A DNA stretch of 64,000 nt from Palsa-504 sp963808315 (GTDB lineage: Bacteria > Actinomycetota > Actinomycetes > Streptosporangiales > Streptosporangiaceae). Each line of letters starts with the position of its first letter. The stretch's first letter is position 1. Shown in pieces: positions 1 to 9,503 of this stretch. Location: positions 62,001 to 126,000 of the forward strand of contig CAWEFK010000019.1 of assembly GCA_963808315.1 (NCBI GenBank). Reading direction: 5' to 3'. Under the pieces are notes generated by a model that saw nothing but the letters and a program-made list of their open reading frames with translations, made no database searches and had not been told where the DNA came from. The position numbers and the translations under genes were made by a program.

Positions 1-1221
1 CTGCCGCCCGCCGTCACGATTGCCATCGGCGGGCCGCCGGCCGCGGACAGCGTCTCGTTCACCGAGTTCATCGCCGGCCAGCCCGCGCACGAGCCGGACG
101 TCGAGATCCACGCCGACGACATCTGGGAGATCCTGTTCACCTCGGGCACCACCGCGCTGCCCAAGGGCGTGATGATCTCGCACGCGTGCAGCTATATGGC
201 CGGATTCGGCTTCGCGCTCTCGCTCACCCGCGGGCTGCGGCTCGAGTCGGACCTGAAGGTCGGCACCTACCTGCCGATGATCTATCACGTAGGTGATCAG
301 CCGTTCACTTATTCCGTCTTCCTGAGCGGCGGCACGCTGGTCCTCGGCCGTAAGCCCAACGCCGGGCACATCGCCGAGATGATCGCCGAGGACCGGGTGA
401 CCGCGCTGTGGGCCGGGTCGCCGGCCATGGTCCGGGCCGTGGACGCGGCGCTGACCGCCCGGCCGGACCTGGACGCGCGCAGCCTGACCGTCATCGTGTA
501 CGGCTGGGCCGCGCTGCCCCCGGCCACGCTGGCCTCGATGAAGCGGCACTGCGGCGAGGACCTGTGCGCGTTCGAGATCTTCGGCCAGACCGAGTCGATC
601 GCCTGCCACCGGTTCTGGCCCGACGAGTGGCCGGAGCTTTACGCGGCCACGGCGCCGCAGGACAACTACGTCGGGGTGCCGAGCCCGGTCCTGGCCTCGA
701 CCGTGTTCGACCCGGACGGCGCCGACCTGGCCGGCCAGCCCGGGGTGCCGGGCGAGGCCGTGTACCGGTCCCCGTCCGTGATGGCCGGCGACTACCGGGA
801 CGAGGCCGCGACCAGGCACGCGTTCCGGTACGGCTGGTTCCACTCCGGGGACAGCTGTACCTACGACGAGGCCGGCCTGCGGATCATGGTGGACCGGTAC
901 AAGGACATCGTGAAGACCGGCGGGGAGAACGTGTCGAGCCTGCGGGTCGAGGCGGTGCTGGCCCAGCACCCGGACGTGGCCAAGGCCGCGGTCATCGGCC
1001 TGCCGCACCCCCGCTGGAGCGAGGCGGTGACCGCGGTCGTGGTGCTGCGGGACGGGGCCACGGTCAGCGCGGATGACCTGGTCAAGCACTGCCGGGCCCA
1101 GCTGGCGGGCTACGAGACGCCCAAGTCGGTGCTGTTCGTGACCGATCTGCCGGAGACGGTGGGCGGCAAGGTGCTCAAGTACCGGCTGCGCGCCGAGCAC
1201 ACCGCGCACTACGCTCGCTAA
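1..1221 (+). CDS. AMP-dependent acyl-CoA synthetase/ligase (5' end outside window)
   Basis: Adenylate-forming enzyme that activates a carboxylic acid with ATP and transfers it to CoA. The frame is open from base 1, so about 406 codons are present and the N-terminal part lies upstream of the window. Visible motifs are the P-loop FTSGTTALPKG near base 142, the A5-like GQTE, the A7-like FHSGD, the hinge and A8 region RYKDIVKTGGENV, and the A10 segment GGKVLK with the catalytic lysine. Spacing fits the ANL superfamily. The family is clear, but the substrate cannot be read from sequence, so long-chain, medium-chain or aryl acids are all possible. An internal ATG at 169 lies beyond the P-loop and is not the start. 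Confidence 0.9.
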   Translation: MPPAVTIAIGGPPAADSVSFTEFIAGQPAHEPDVEIHADDIWEILFTSGTTALPKGVMISHACSYMAGFGFALSLTRGLRLESDLKVGTYLPMIYHVGDQPFTYSVFLSGGTLVLGRKPNAGHIAEMIAEDRVTALWAGSPAMVRAVDAALTARPDLDARSLTVIVYGWAALPPATLASMKRHCGEDLCAFEIFGQTESIACHRFWPDEWPELYAATAPQDNYVGVPSPVLASTVFDPDGADLAGQPGVPGEAVYRSPSVMAGDYRDEAATRHAFRYGWFHSGDSCTYDEAGLRIMVDRYKDIVKTGGENVSSLRVEAVLAQHPDVAKAAVIGLPHPRWSEAVTAVVVLRDGATVSADDLVKHCRAQLAGYETPKSVLFVTDLPETVGGKVLKYRLRAEHTAHYAR

Positions 1222-1312
1222 CCACGATCGCCTAGGGTGCCCCCGGCGCACCCAGCCGAGCGCACCGGGTAAACAATGGTGTCTTCCACCTCGACCTAGC
1301 AGGGAGAAACAC

Positions 1313-1729
1313 GTGCGGCTTCCGATCAAGGCCCGGCATCTGCCGCAGCGCATCACCACCGGCGTGTTCATCCTCAACTCCGGGGTGGGCAAGTGGTCCG
1401 CCGACGAGGAGACCGCCGCCCAGCTGCACGGCTTCGCGGTCGGCACCTACCCCTTCCTGGCCAAGCTCAAGCCGAAGGACTTCGCCCGCCTGCTGGCGGC
1501 CAGCGAGATCGCGCTCGGCGCGGCGCTGCTTGTGCCCCTCGTCCCGGCCGCGGTGGCGGGCGCGGGCCTGACCGCGTTCTCCGGCGGCCTGCTGGGCCTG
1601 TACGTCCGGACCCCCGGCATGCGCAAGGACGGCAGCCCCTTCCCCACCCAGCAGGGCATCGCCATCGCCAAGGACGTCTGGATGCTCGGCATCGGCCTGG
1701 GCCTGGTCATCGACGGCCTCACCGACTAA
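1313..1729 (+). CDS. Small DoxX-like integral membrane protein
   Basis: A 138-residue protein starting at GTG 1313, preceded by AGGGAG at 1301. Hydrophobic segments at about residues 56-75, 76-95 and 112-130 suggest three or four transmembrane helices. The arrangement, with a charged RTPGMRKDGS loop before the last helix, resembles the DoxX/DUF4267-like small membrane proteins common in actinomycetes. No catalytic residues are visible. It stands alone between the ligase gene and the protease trio. Family assignment is moderate and function is unknown. Confidence 0.6.
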   Translation: MRLPIKARHLPQRITTGVFILNSGVGKWSADEETAAQLHGFAVGTYPFLAKLKPKDFARLLAASEIALGAALLVPLVPAAVAGAGLTAFSGGLLGLYVRTPGMRKDGSPFPTQQGIAIAKDVWMLGIGLGLVIDGLTD

Positions 1730-2101
1730 CTTTTCTGCCGAACGGCCGTCCCCGCGTGCCCCGCGAACCCGTTTCATGATCGCAAAGGCTTCTGATCCCG
1801 CCCAGCGTCCCCGACGTCCCGCCCACCCCACCTGCCCCGCCAATCCCCGCTGCCCCACTGCTCCCGCAGCCGCGGCTGCCGCGGCTGCCGCGCCAAGTTC
1901 CGCCCTCTTTTCCGAATTTTGTGCGGTGGATCTTCCCTCGGGCCGCTGTATCACGGGCAACTCGCGTTGTTTTGCGTCACACGAGCACCTAGAGGGCGAG
2001 CAAGGTAGACACGTTCAGCTCGCTGATGTATCTAGGTGACGGGCGGATGCACCCAATCCATGAGCGGCGGTCGCCGCCGTAGCCCAGGGTGGAGGTACAT
2101 C
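1730..2101. other. Intergenic region upstream of the protease/sigma/CHAT genes
   Basis: About 370 bp without a convincing gene. It starts with a C-rich low-complexity stretch (1798-1895) containing short CCGCGGCTG-type repeats, becomes more AT-rich near 1910-1980, and ends with the nested inverted repeat at 1986-2038. An open frame starting at 1776 is only proline/alanine low complexity. Confidence 0.5.
1986..2038. promoter_or_regulatory. Nested inverted repeat upstream of the S8 protease gene
   Basis: An outer pair CACCTAGA (1986-1993) and TCTAGGTG (2031-2038) is perfectly complementary. It encloses a second pair GCGAGC (1996-2001) and GCTCGC (2018-2023). The structure lies 64 bp before the chosen ATG of the protease gene. 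It could be an operator or an mRNA leader hairpin. Which one cannot be decided from sequence. Confidence 0.5.
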
Positions 2102-3049
2102 ATGACCGAGTCGGACCGCCAGTACAGCGCAGGCACCGTCGAACACAACGCGATAGACCGGACGCTCTTCTCCGCCGACGGAAAGAAAAGCGGGCACGGG
2201 ACCATTGCCTGGCTCCCGGCGCCGGATTATGCGGTGCCGGCCGGTCAGGACTGGCCGCCCGCGGGCCCGCGGGGGGTGATCGCGCTGCTGGACACCGGGG
2301 TCCGGTCGCATCACCGGCTGCCCGAGGACGAGGCGGACCAGCTGTCGTTCGTGGTGAAGGCTGAGGAGCACGGCTGGTCACCACCGCTCCCGGACGATGA
2401 CACGCCCCCGGCCGGGGACTACAGCAGTCACTGGGGCCACGCCACCTTCATCGCCGGGCTGATCCGGGTGGCGGCGCCCGCCGCCCAGGTGCTGTCCATG
2501 CGCGTCATGAACAGCCAGGGCAAGGTCAGCGAGGACCATGTCGCCGAGACGCTGACCTGGCTGGCCGATCACCCCGAGCTGCCCGTCAACATCGTGCTGA
2601 TGGCCTTCGGGCGCCCGGAAGACCCCGATGACGAGCAGCTGGACGACCTCCGGACGCCCATCAAGAGGCTGGCCGACCGCGGGGTGCGGATCGTCGCCTC
2701 GGCGGGCAACGACGGCGCCGAGCGCCCGGTCTATCCGGCGGCCTTCGCCGCCGAGTCGAACCTGGCGCTCGACTCGCACCGACCGGTGCTGAGCGTCGGC
2801 GCGCTCGCCGCACCGACCGAGCGCGCCCCGTACAGCAACTTCGGGCCGTGGGTCACGGACTGGCGCACGGGCACGAACATCGCCAGCGTCATGCCGCTGA
2901 CGATCGACGACACGCTGGACCCCCGTGACGGGTGCGCGTGGTGGAGCGGTACCTCGTTCGCCGCGGCCGCCGTGGCCGCGCAGCTGGCCAACGAGCTACC
3001 ACCCGGGCTGGTGATTCCCCCGAAGCCGGCGCAGCGGGTCGTAGCATGA
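2102..3049 (+). CDS. Cytoplasmic S8 (subtilisin-like) serine peptidase
   Basis: Serine endopeptidase of the subtilase clan, 315 residues. The start at ATG 2102 follows GGAGG at 2091, whereas an in-frame GTG at 2036 has no ribosome site and falls in the leader repeat. The catalytic triad is visible: Asp in ALLDTGV (about residue 66), His in HWGHATFIAG (about 122) and Ser in SGTSFAAA (about 290). The oxyanion Asn is in ASAGNDG. There is no signal peptide and no inhibitor propeptide, so it probably acts inside the cell. Its stop overlaps the sigma-factor start as ATGA, and the sigma and CHAT genes follow in the same coupled operon. This points to a regulatory or defence protease rather than a nutrient-scavenging one. 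That role is inference. Confidence 0.88.
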   Translation: MTESDRQYSAGTVEHNAIDRTLFSADGKKSGHGTIAWLPAPDYAVPAGQDWPPAGPRGVIALLDTGVRSHHRLPEDEADQLSFVVKAEEHGWSPPLPDDDTPPAGDYSSHWGHATFIAGLIRVAAPAAQVLSMRVMNSQGKVSEDHVAETLTWLADHPELPVNIVLMAFGRPEDPDDEQLDDLRTPIKRLADRGVRIVASAGNDGAERPVYPAAFAAESNLALDSHRPVLSVGALAAPTERAPYSNFGPWVTDWRTGTNIASVMPLTIDDTLDPRDGCAWWSGTSFAAAAVAAQLANELPPGLVIPPKPAQRVVA

Positions 3050-3661
3050 CTATTGTGGCAATTGGCAGCGGCACAGCCGGCAGCGGTCACGCCGCGGCCG
3101 ACCGCGCGGCGCGCCTCGGAGCTTGCCTGGTGCGGGCCAGGGACGGCGATACCGTCGCGGTCGGTGAGATCGTCCGGGAGCTGAACCCGCTGCTGTGGCA
3201 CGTGGCCCGGGGCGAGGGCCTGACGGCCGAGGAGTCCGCCGATGTCGTCCAGACGAGCTGGCTGGAGTTGCTGCGACGGCTGCACGAGATCCGTTCGCCG
3301 CAGGCTCTGACCTCCTGGTTGGTCACCGCCACCCGCCGGGAGGCCTGGCGGGTGCACAAGCTGACCCGCCTGGCAGGCCCCGGACGGGGCGGCGCAGCTG
3401 GAGTCGGTGGCCGACCCCGATCCCGGCCCGGGTGAGCGGCTGCTCGACGACGAGCGGGACCGGGTTCTCTGGCGGCACGTCCAGCGGCTGCCGGGCCGCT
3501 GCCGCGAGTTGCTGCGCATCGTCGCCCAGGTGTCCCGGCCCGATTACGCCGCGGTCGCCGAGGCGATGGGCATGCCCGTCGGCAGCATCGGCCCGACCCG
3601 CGGCCGCTGCCTGGCTAAGCTGCGCGAGCTGCTGCGGGCCGATCCCGGCTGGAGCGGGTGA
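3046..3661 (+). CDS. Sigma-70 family RNA polymerase sigma factor (frameshifted)
   Basis: ECF-like sigma factor that would recruit RNA polymerase core to specific promoters. ATG 3046 overlaps the protease stop codon. Region 2 is readable in the first frame (GDTVAVGEIVRELNPLLWHV, then EESADVVQTSWLELLRRL). Region 4 is in another frame (RLPGRCRELLRIVAQV, then the helix-turn-helix AAVAEAMGMPVGSIGPTRGR). A one-base shift near 3380-3395, in a C/G-rich run, separates them. Restoring it gives about 204 residues, normal for the family. The restored reading frame ends in TGATG, overlapping the CHAT gene start. The break may be a sequencing indel or a real mutation. No anti-sigma gene is seen, so the neighbouring proteases may control it. 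Confidence 0.78.
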
Positions 3662-6600
3662 TGGCAAGTCCGGCGGGCGGCCCGCTGGACGACGACGACC
3701 AGGCGATCCTGGACCGGCTGGCCGGCCTTTACGCGCGGCTGGACCCGCCTCCCGCCGATCTGGATGAGCGGGTCTCGTTCGCGATCGCGCTCGGCAGCCC
3801 GGGCCCGGGCGGCCTGGACGCGGAGGTGGCGCGGCTGACCGAGCAGCTGGCGGTCGGGTCGGGCGCCCGCGGCACGGAGCGCACCCGCACGATCACCTTC
3901 GACGCCGACAGCCGCGCCGTGATGATCACGGTCGCGGACCGGGCGGACGGCCTGATCCGGCTGGACGGCTGGCTGGCGCCCGCGGCGGCGCTGCGGGTCG
4001 AGCTGCGGTTGCCCGAACCTGCCCCGTCTCGGGTGGTGCTCGCGGACGCGGCGGGACGTTTTGCCTTCGACGGCGTCCCGCACGGGATCGCGCAGCTGCT
4101 GGTGCACCCGGCGACCGATGACGGCGCCCCGCGCGTGGTGACGCCGGCGTTTCCTCTCGAGATGCGCGCGGCGCGGCTGGCCGATGAGATGCGGTCGGCG
4201 CGGCTGGCCGAGCGGGCCGCCCGCCGGCACGAGGCCGCCCTGGCCGCCAGCGATGACGGCCGCCCGGCGGCCGCGGTCCGTCAGCTGCGCGCCGGGCTGC
4301 GGCTGCTCGGGCCCGACGGGGGGAGTGACGTCCCGGCCGTCGCCCAGATCCGCGGCCGGCTGCTGATCAGCCTGGCCTGGGCCGAGTCCGAACGCGGCCG
4401 GGTGGAGGCCGGCTTCCGGCTGCTCGACGAGGCCGAGCAGCATATCCGCCCGCCCAGCGGCCGATCCTGCTCGGCCAGCGCGGCCTGCTGCTCAAGCGCA
4501 GCGGCCGCAATGCCGACGCGCTGCGCCAGTACGACGAGGCGGTAGCCCTGCTCACCGAGCAATCGAGCCCGCTTGACCTGGTCAAGGCGCTTAATAACCG
4601 CAGCCTGGTGCACCTGGAAGCTGGCCACATCCGGCTGGCCCGCGCCGATCTGCGTCGCTGCGGGCGGGTGGCGGCCCGGCACGGGCTCGCCTTGCACGCG
4701 GCACTTAGCCGGGTCAACCTCGGCTGCATGGACGTGCTGGCCGGGGACCTGCCGTCGGCTCTGGGCGCGTTCGCCGCCGCCCGGGTCGAGTACGAGCGGC
4801 TGGCCCCGGGCCGGCTGGCCGCCCTGGCGGTAGAGCAGGCCCGGGCCCTGGTGGCGGCCGGCCTGTTCACCGAGGCCGACCGTGCGCTGGCCGGCGCGGT
4901 CGAGCAGGCCGCGGGGCAGCGGCTCAGCCACACCTATGCCGATGCCGTGCTGGTCCGCGCGGAAGCCGCGTTGCTGGCGGGCCGGGCGACCGCCGCCGCG
5001 CAGTGGGCGCGGCTGGCCCGGTCCCAGTTCCTCGGCCGGGACAACGCCCGCCGGGCCACGCTCGCGTCGCTGCTCGAGCTCCGCGCCGATTTCGCCGCGG
5101 CCGGGGAACAGGCCGCCGCCCACCACGCGGCGGCAGCCGCCGGTTTCGCCGCGGCCGCCGGCCACAGCGCCGTCCCCGGTCCGGCGGCGATCGCCGGACG
5201 GGGCCAGTCCCTGGCCGGGCGGGGCCCGGCGGCGATCGCCGGGCGGGGCCAGTCCCTGGCCGGGCGGCTGGCCCGGCTGGGTCTGCCCGAGGACGCCCGC
5301 GTGGCCAGCCTGGTCGCGGCCCGTGCGCTGATCGCAGCGGGCCAGCCCGGCCGGGCGGCCAGGATCGCGGCGCGTTACGGGCCGCCCGGCCGCCTCGACC
5401 GGCTGGATACCCGGCTGCTGTGGCGGCTGGCCCAGGCCGAACTCGCCGCGGCCTCAGCTCGGCCGGACCGGGCATCGCGGCAGCTGCTGGCCGGGATGGC
5501 CGCGCTGCACCGCCATCGCACCCAGTTCGGCTGCCTGGACCTGCAGACCGGCGCCGCCGTGCACGGGCAGGACCTGGCCCGCGCCGGGCTCGCGGCGGCG
5601 CTGGCCGGTGGGTCACCGGCCGCGGTGTACCGGTGGTCGGAACGGTCCCGGGCCCAGGCGCTGCTGCTGCCCGCGCCCCGGCCGTCCGGCGACCCGGCGG
5701 CCGCGGCCGCGGTGGAGGAACTACGGCAGGCCCGGCACACGCTGCGCGCCAGGGAACTGGCCGGCCAGCCGACCGGCGCGCTGCGCTCCCGGCTCGACCG
5801 GCTGCAGCGCGACGTCCGGGAGCAGTCGTGGGCGGTGCCGGGGCGGCGCGACGTCCCGGCTCCGGCGCTGGCCCCGTTCAGCGCGGTCCGCGAGGCTACC
5901 GACGGCTCGGCCCTGGTCATCTACCTGAAGGACGGGATCGCGCTGCGAGCGGTCGTCGTCGTCGATGGCTCGGCTAGGTTGCGGACACTGGGCGAGTACG
6001 GCGCCGCCGAGGAGGCCGTGCTGCGGCTGCGGGCCGACCTCGATACCCAGGCCGGCCGCGCGCTGCCGGACCGGATGGCGGCGGCCGTGGCCGCGGCCAC
6101 CCGGCGAGATGCCGCCCTGCTCGCGTCCGCCGTGCTCAGCCCGCTGCTCACCGACATGGGTGACCGGGATCTGGTCGTGGTCCCGACCGGCCTGCTGACC
6201 ACGGTGCCCTGGGCGGTGCTGCCTGGCTGCTCGGGCCGGCCGGTGACGGTGGCGCCGTCGGCCACCGCCTGGTACGCCGCCCGGCGCCGGCTCGGGGTCA
6301 CCGGCCCGGGTGGGCCCACGCCACCGGGTGCCACCCTGCTGGTGGCCGGCCCGGGCAACGCCCGCGGTGACGCGGAGGTCCGGGCCATCGCCGCGCTCCG
6401 CCCGGGTGCGACGGTCCTGACCGGGACCCGGGCGACCCCGGCCGCCACCCTCGCCGGGCTCGGGACGGCGGCCGTCGCCCACGTGGCCGCGCACGGTCAG
6501 CATCAGGCCGAGAACGCGCTGTTCTCCACGCTGGAGCTGGCCGGGGGTCCGCTGCTCGGCTATGACCTGCAGCGGGCCGCTCAGGCGCCCGTCATGGTCG

Positions 6601-6854
6601 TGCTGTCGTCCTGCGATCTCGGGCTGACCGACGTGCGTCCCGGGGACGAGACGTTCGGTATGGTCACGGCCCTGCTGGCCGCGGGCGCCGGGACGGTCGT
6701 GGCCAGCGTGGCCCGGATCGCGGACGACACCGCGATGGCCGCCATGGTCGGCTATCACCAGGCGATTGCCGGTGGCCGCGGCCCGGCCGCGGCCCTCGCG
6801 ACGGCGTTGGAGCGAGAGCAGGCGGCCGGATTCGTGTGCTTCGGCGCCGGCTGA
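3661..6854 (+). CDS. TPR-CHAT (caspase-like) protease (one frameshift)
   Basis: Large protein of about 1,060 residues ending in a CHAT domain, a caspase-fold cysteine protease. The N-terminal 200 residues contain a beta-rich segment (roughly 65-150). Helical TPR-like repeats follow (for example ILLGQRGLLLKRSGRNADAL and DALRQYDEAVALL), and the CHAT domain fills the last 300 residues. The catalytic pair is visible: His in VAHVAAHG (around base 6490) and Cys in VVLSSCDLG (around 6610). The frame changes near 4440-4455, where one base appears to be missing, because TPR similarity continues without a gap in the next frame. ATG 3661 overlaps the sigma stop (TGATG), so protease, sigma and CHAT are one coupled operon. 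A perfect-length tandem repeat sits inside (5181-5270). Confidence 0.85.
5181..5270 (+). repeat. 45-bp tandem duplication inside the CHAT gene
   Basis: Two consecutive 45-bp units (5181-5225 and 5226-5270), nearly identical, each encoding PAAIAGRGQSLAGR plus one residue. The repeat is in frame and lies between the TPR-like repeats and the linker to the CHAT domain, so it extends the protein by 15 residues. Confidence 0.85.
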
Positions 6855-7016
6855 GCTGACCCAGCCGGCGCTGGCTGAGCTAGCAGCCTGGATTGCCCGC
6901 CACAGGATTTTCGTGGCCCATGTATCAGCGCGCCACCTTGTGCCCCACAACTGCGTACGGAGAACCAGAACCCGGTTCGCCACCAGCCAGTGCCCAGCAC
7001 AGGGGAGGTCTTCACC

Positions 7017-7838
7017 GTGAGTCACAAGGTCTTGGATTATTCATTCGCCCGGTTCAGCGGGACGCAACTACACGACATGGGTGCGGTGGCGGTGGGTCGT
7101 TACCTGGCCGTCGTCACGCCGGAAACGCAGGGGAAGCTGCTGACCCGCGGCGAGGCACAGGGGCTCTCGGCGGCCGGCATCGGCATTGTGTCGACGTTCG
7201 AGTACCAGGGCACCGATGCCCTGGGCGGCTACCAGCAGGGCAAGGAGTACGCGGCCCTGGCCCTGGAGCAGCACACGGCCGCGGGCGGCCCGGCCGGGCG
7301 GCCGATCTATTTCGGTGTCGACTTCGACACCCCGGACTACGCGCCCCACCTGCCGAACACCCCGGAGAATGCCCGCGCCAAGCTCGGTGCCATCGCCAAT
7401 TATTTCCACGGCGTCAACGACACCCTCGGCGGTCCGCACCTGACCGGCGCCTACGGCGGCTACTGGGTGATCAAGCGCCTGTTCGAGGCGGGCCTGATCG
7501 GCCTGGGCTGGCAGACCGCGGCCTGGTCGGGCGGCCAGCGCTACCCGCGCGCGGCGATGTACCAGAACGGCTTCTTCGCCTCCTACGACGTCAATGACGC
7601 CGCCGTCGACGACTTCGGCCAGTGGCGCATCGGCTGGCAGCCCGGCGGCCACCCGGACACCGCCGTGACCCCGGAGCTGCCCGCGGGCCAGGTCTGGCAC
7701 AAGGTGAAGCCCGGTGACACCCTGGCCGCCCTGGCCGCCGCCTACGGCACCACGGTGTCAGCCATCGTGGCCCTCAACCCCGGCCTCATCACCAACCCCA
7801 ACGTCATCGACGTCGGCTGGAACATCCGCATCAAGTAG
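7017..7838 (+). CDS. DUF1906 (glycoside-hydrolase-like) protein with C-terminal LysM
   Basis: A 273-residue protein. GTG 7017 is chosen because GGGAGG lies 9 bp upstream. An in-frame ATG at 6990 has no such site. Residues 1-215 match the DUF1906/Rv2525c-like TIM-barrel type: LDYSFARFSG near the start, FEYQGTDALGGYQQGKEYA, the acidic IYFGVDFDTPDY, and GAYGGYWVIKRLFEAG. The C-terminal 45 residues form a LysM module (HKVKPGDTLAALAAAYGT then NPGLI), which normally binds peptidoglycan or chitin. There is no signal peptide, so export, if any, would use another route. It heads a same-strand cluster running to 11291 and is followed by a strong hairpin. Confidence 0.82.
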   Translation: MSHKVLDYSFARFSGTQLHDMGAVAVGRYLAVVTPETQGKLLTRGEAQGLSAAGIGIVSTFEYQGTDALGGYQQGKEYAALALEQHTAAGGPAGRPIYFGVDFDTPDYAPHLPNTPENARAKLGAIANYFHGVNDTLGGPHLTGAYGGYWVIKRLFEAGLIGLGWQTAAWSGGQRYPRAAMYQNGFFASYDVNDAAVDDFGQWRIGWQPGGHPDTAVTPELPAGQVWHKVKPGDTLAALAAAYGTTVSAIVALNPGLITNPNVIDVGWNIRIK

Positions 7839-7842
7839 CGAC

Positions 7843-7868
7843 GCTGGCCGGCCTGCGGGCCGGCCAGC
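7843..7868. terminator. GC-rich hairpin after the DUF1906-LysM gene
   Basis: A perfect 10-bp stem, GCTGGCCGGC with GCCGGCCAGC, and a 6-base loop, starting 4 bp after the TAG stop. No T-run follows, as is usual in actinomycetes. It may attenuate rather than end transcription, since the next gene on the same strand begins 40 bp later. Confidence 0.6.
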
Positions 7869-7907
7869 CTGCCATCCCGATCATGACCACGAATCGAGGA
7901 ACTCCCC

Positions 7908-9503
7908 ATGCCCAATGGAACGCAGCAAGACACGCTGCCGGACCCGACGACCGACGCCACCGACAGGTTCGAGGCCGCCCCCGACCCGGACGGCACTTTG
8001 ATCCCGATACCCAAGGAGGCGCCGACTGGCAACCCCATCCGCGATGACGCCCAGGTCACCGTCAGCACGCGCCAGGCCAGCGGCTACTACGTAACGATCT
8101 ACAACGGTCCGCAGGACAGCTCACCCGACCTGGCCGACTTCCTCGCGGACCTGATCACCGAGGCGTCTATCGCGCGGCTCGAGCAGATGTTCGCAGAAAC
8201 CGCGGCGGCTGGTGTCATCGGATTCCTGGCGCTACCCGTCGGCGTGCTCATGTCGCTGCTCACCTCCACGCGCGCTGCAAAAGACGCTGCTGGCGGCGCT
8301 GGACCAGATGGGTGCCGCCGTCAGCTCCGTCCTTGAGGCGAACAAGGACATGGTGTTTCTGCACCAGCCGCCCGGCATATCCGTCGACCCGAAGGAATTC
8401 GAGAACCCCTGGACACCCGATGGCGGTGACGTCTACGCGTTGCTGGCCGCCGGAGGTGACATCAAGATCCCCGCGGTGCAGCAGCCGCCGACGGCCGCTC
8501 CCGGGGCGAGCGCCGCGCCGTCGAGCAACCCGCGCCGCTGCCGCAGAGCCAGGCTGACGCGATCAAGAAGGCGAGCGACATCCTCTACCTGCGTCCGGGG
8601 GTACCGACGCAGGGATACCGCGACTACCGGGAGGGCAAGGACATCGTCACCGCCGCGGTCGAAGCGGTCCACCAGCGCTGGGAGCTGTTCGGCCAGACCT
8701 CGGCCGCGGTGGGCCAGTTCGCCTACACCAGCATCGACCCGCCGTCGTGGTGCACCTCGACCGACGAGAGTTTCGGCGTGATGGGAATCTCGGTGTCGGA
8801 CTCGACCTATGACTCCGCCTCGAGCAGCACGTTCAGCAACTTCTCGAGCTCTTATTACAGCGCCTCCAGCCAGTCGGATTCCGGCGGGATCGGCATCGTG
8901 TACGGGCCGTTCAGCGCCACCGCCGACGTGGGCTACTCGACGGCCAGCGCCAACGGCGGATTCAGCACCGGCGCCAACGGCGGCGCCACCAACTGGGACC
9001 ACTCGAGCAGCGCCAGCATCACCGGTGAGTTCTTCCTGGCCTCGATCGACCGGCCGTGGCTTTATGACGAGATCTTCCGGATCAGCAGCGGCTGGCACAT
9101 CAAGGACCGGCCCACGAACTTCCTCAGCGACGGCACGACCACGGACGAGAACAACAAGAACTGGATGCCGGCCTTGCCCGTGCAGCTGCTCGTGGCCCGG
9201 AACATCTCCATCACCTGCGACGACTGGGGGAGCTTCAGTTCCTACGCGAACTCCTTCGCCGCCAGCGCCGCCAGCCAGTCCGAGTCTTCCGCGACCAGCT
9301 TCGGCGGGTCGGTCGGGGCGTTCGGCCTCGGCGGCACCTACAACCACCAGGACTCCAACGCCAGCGGCAGCGATTTCAGCAACGACGACGGCAGCTCGAG
9401 CTGGAGCTTCCAGACCAGCGACAGCGGCGGAACGCTGACGATCCACGGGACCCAGATCCTCGGCTGGATTGTGCGCGTCGTCCTGGCGTCCCCGCCGGCA
9501 TGA
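7908..9503 (+). CDS. Unrecognised Ser/Gly-rich protein with an RPW...W-I...LP C-terminal domain (two compensating frameshifts)
   Basis: I do not recognise a named family. ATG 7908 and the final TGA at 9501-9503 are in the same frame, but the middle (about 8275-8515) reads in the next frame. A one-base gain near 8275 and a loss near 8515 restore one protein of 531 residues. The N-terminal part has a hydrophobic helix (GVIGFLALPVGVLMSLL). Two Ser/Gly-rich low-charge stretches follow (8780-8995 and 9235-9425), each containing a short glycine-rich beta-like segment such as GIGIVYGPFSATADVGY. Between them lies SIDRPWLYDEIF, then GWHIKDRPTNF, then ALPVQLLVARNISI, and the protein ends with GTQILGWIVRVV. 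The same motif order occurs in the next gene, so the two share a domain. The stop overlaps the next start (ATGA). Confidence 0.6.

Noticed and set aside
1776..2039. Small Pro/Ala-rich open frame after the DoxX-like gene
   Set aside because: Low complexity, no ribosome site, and it overlaps the leader inverted repeat.
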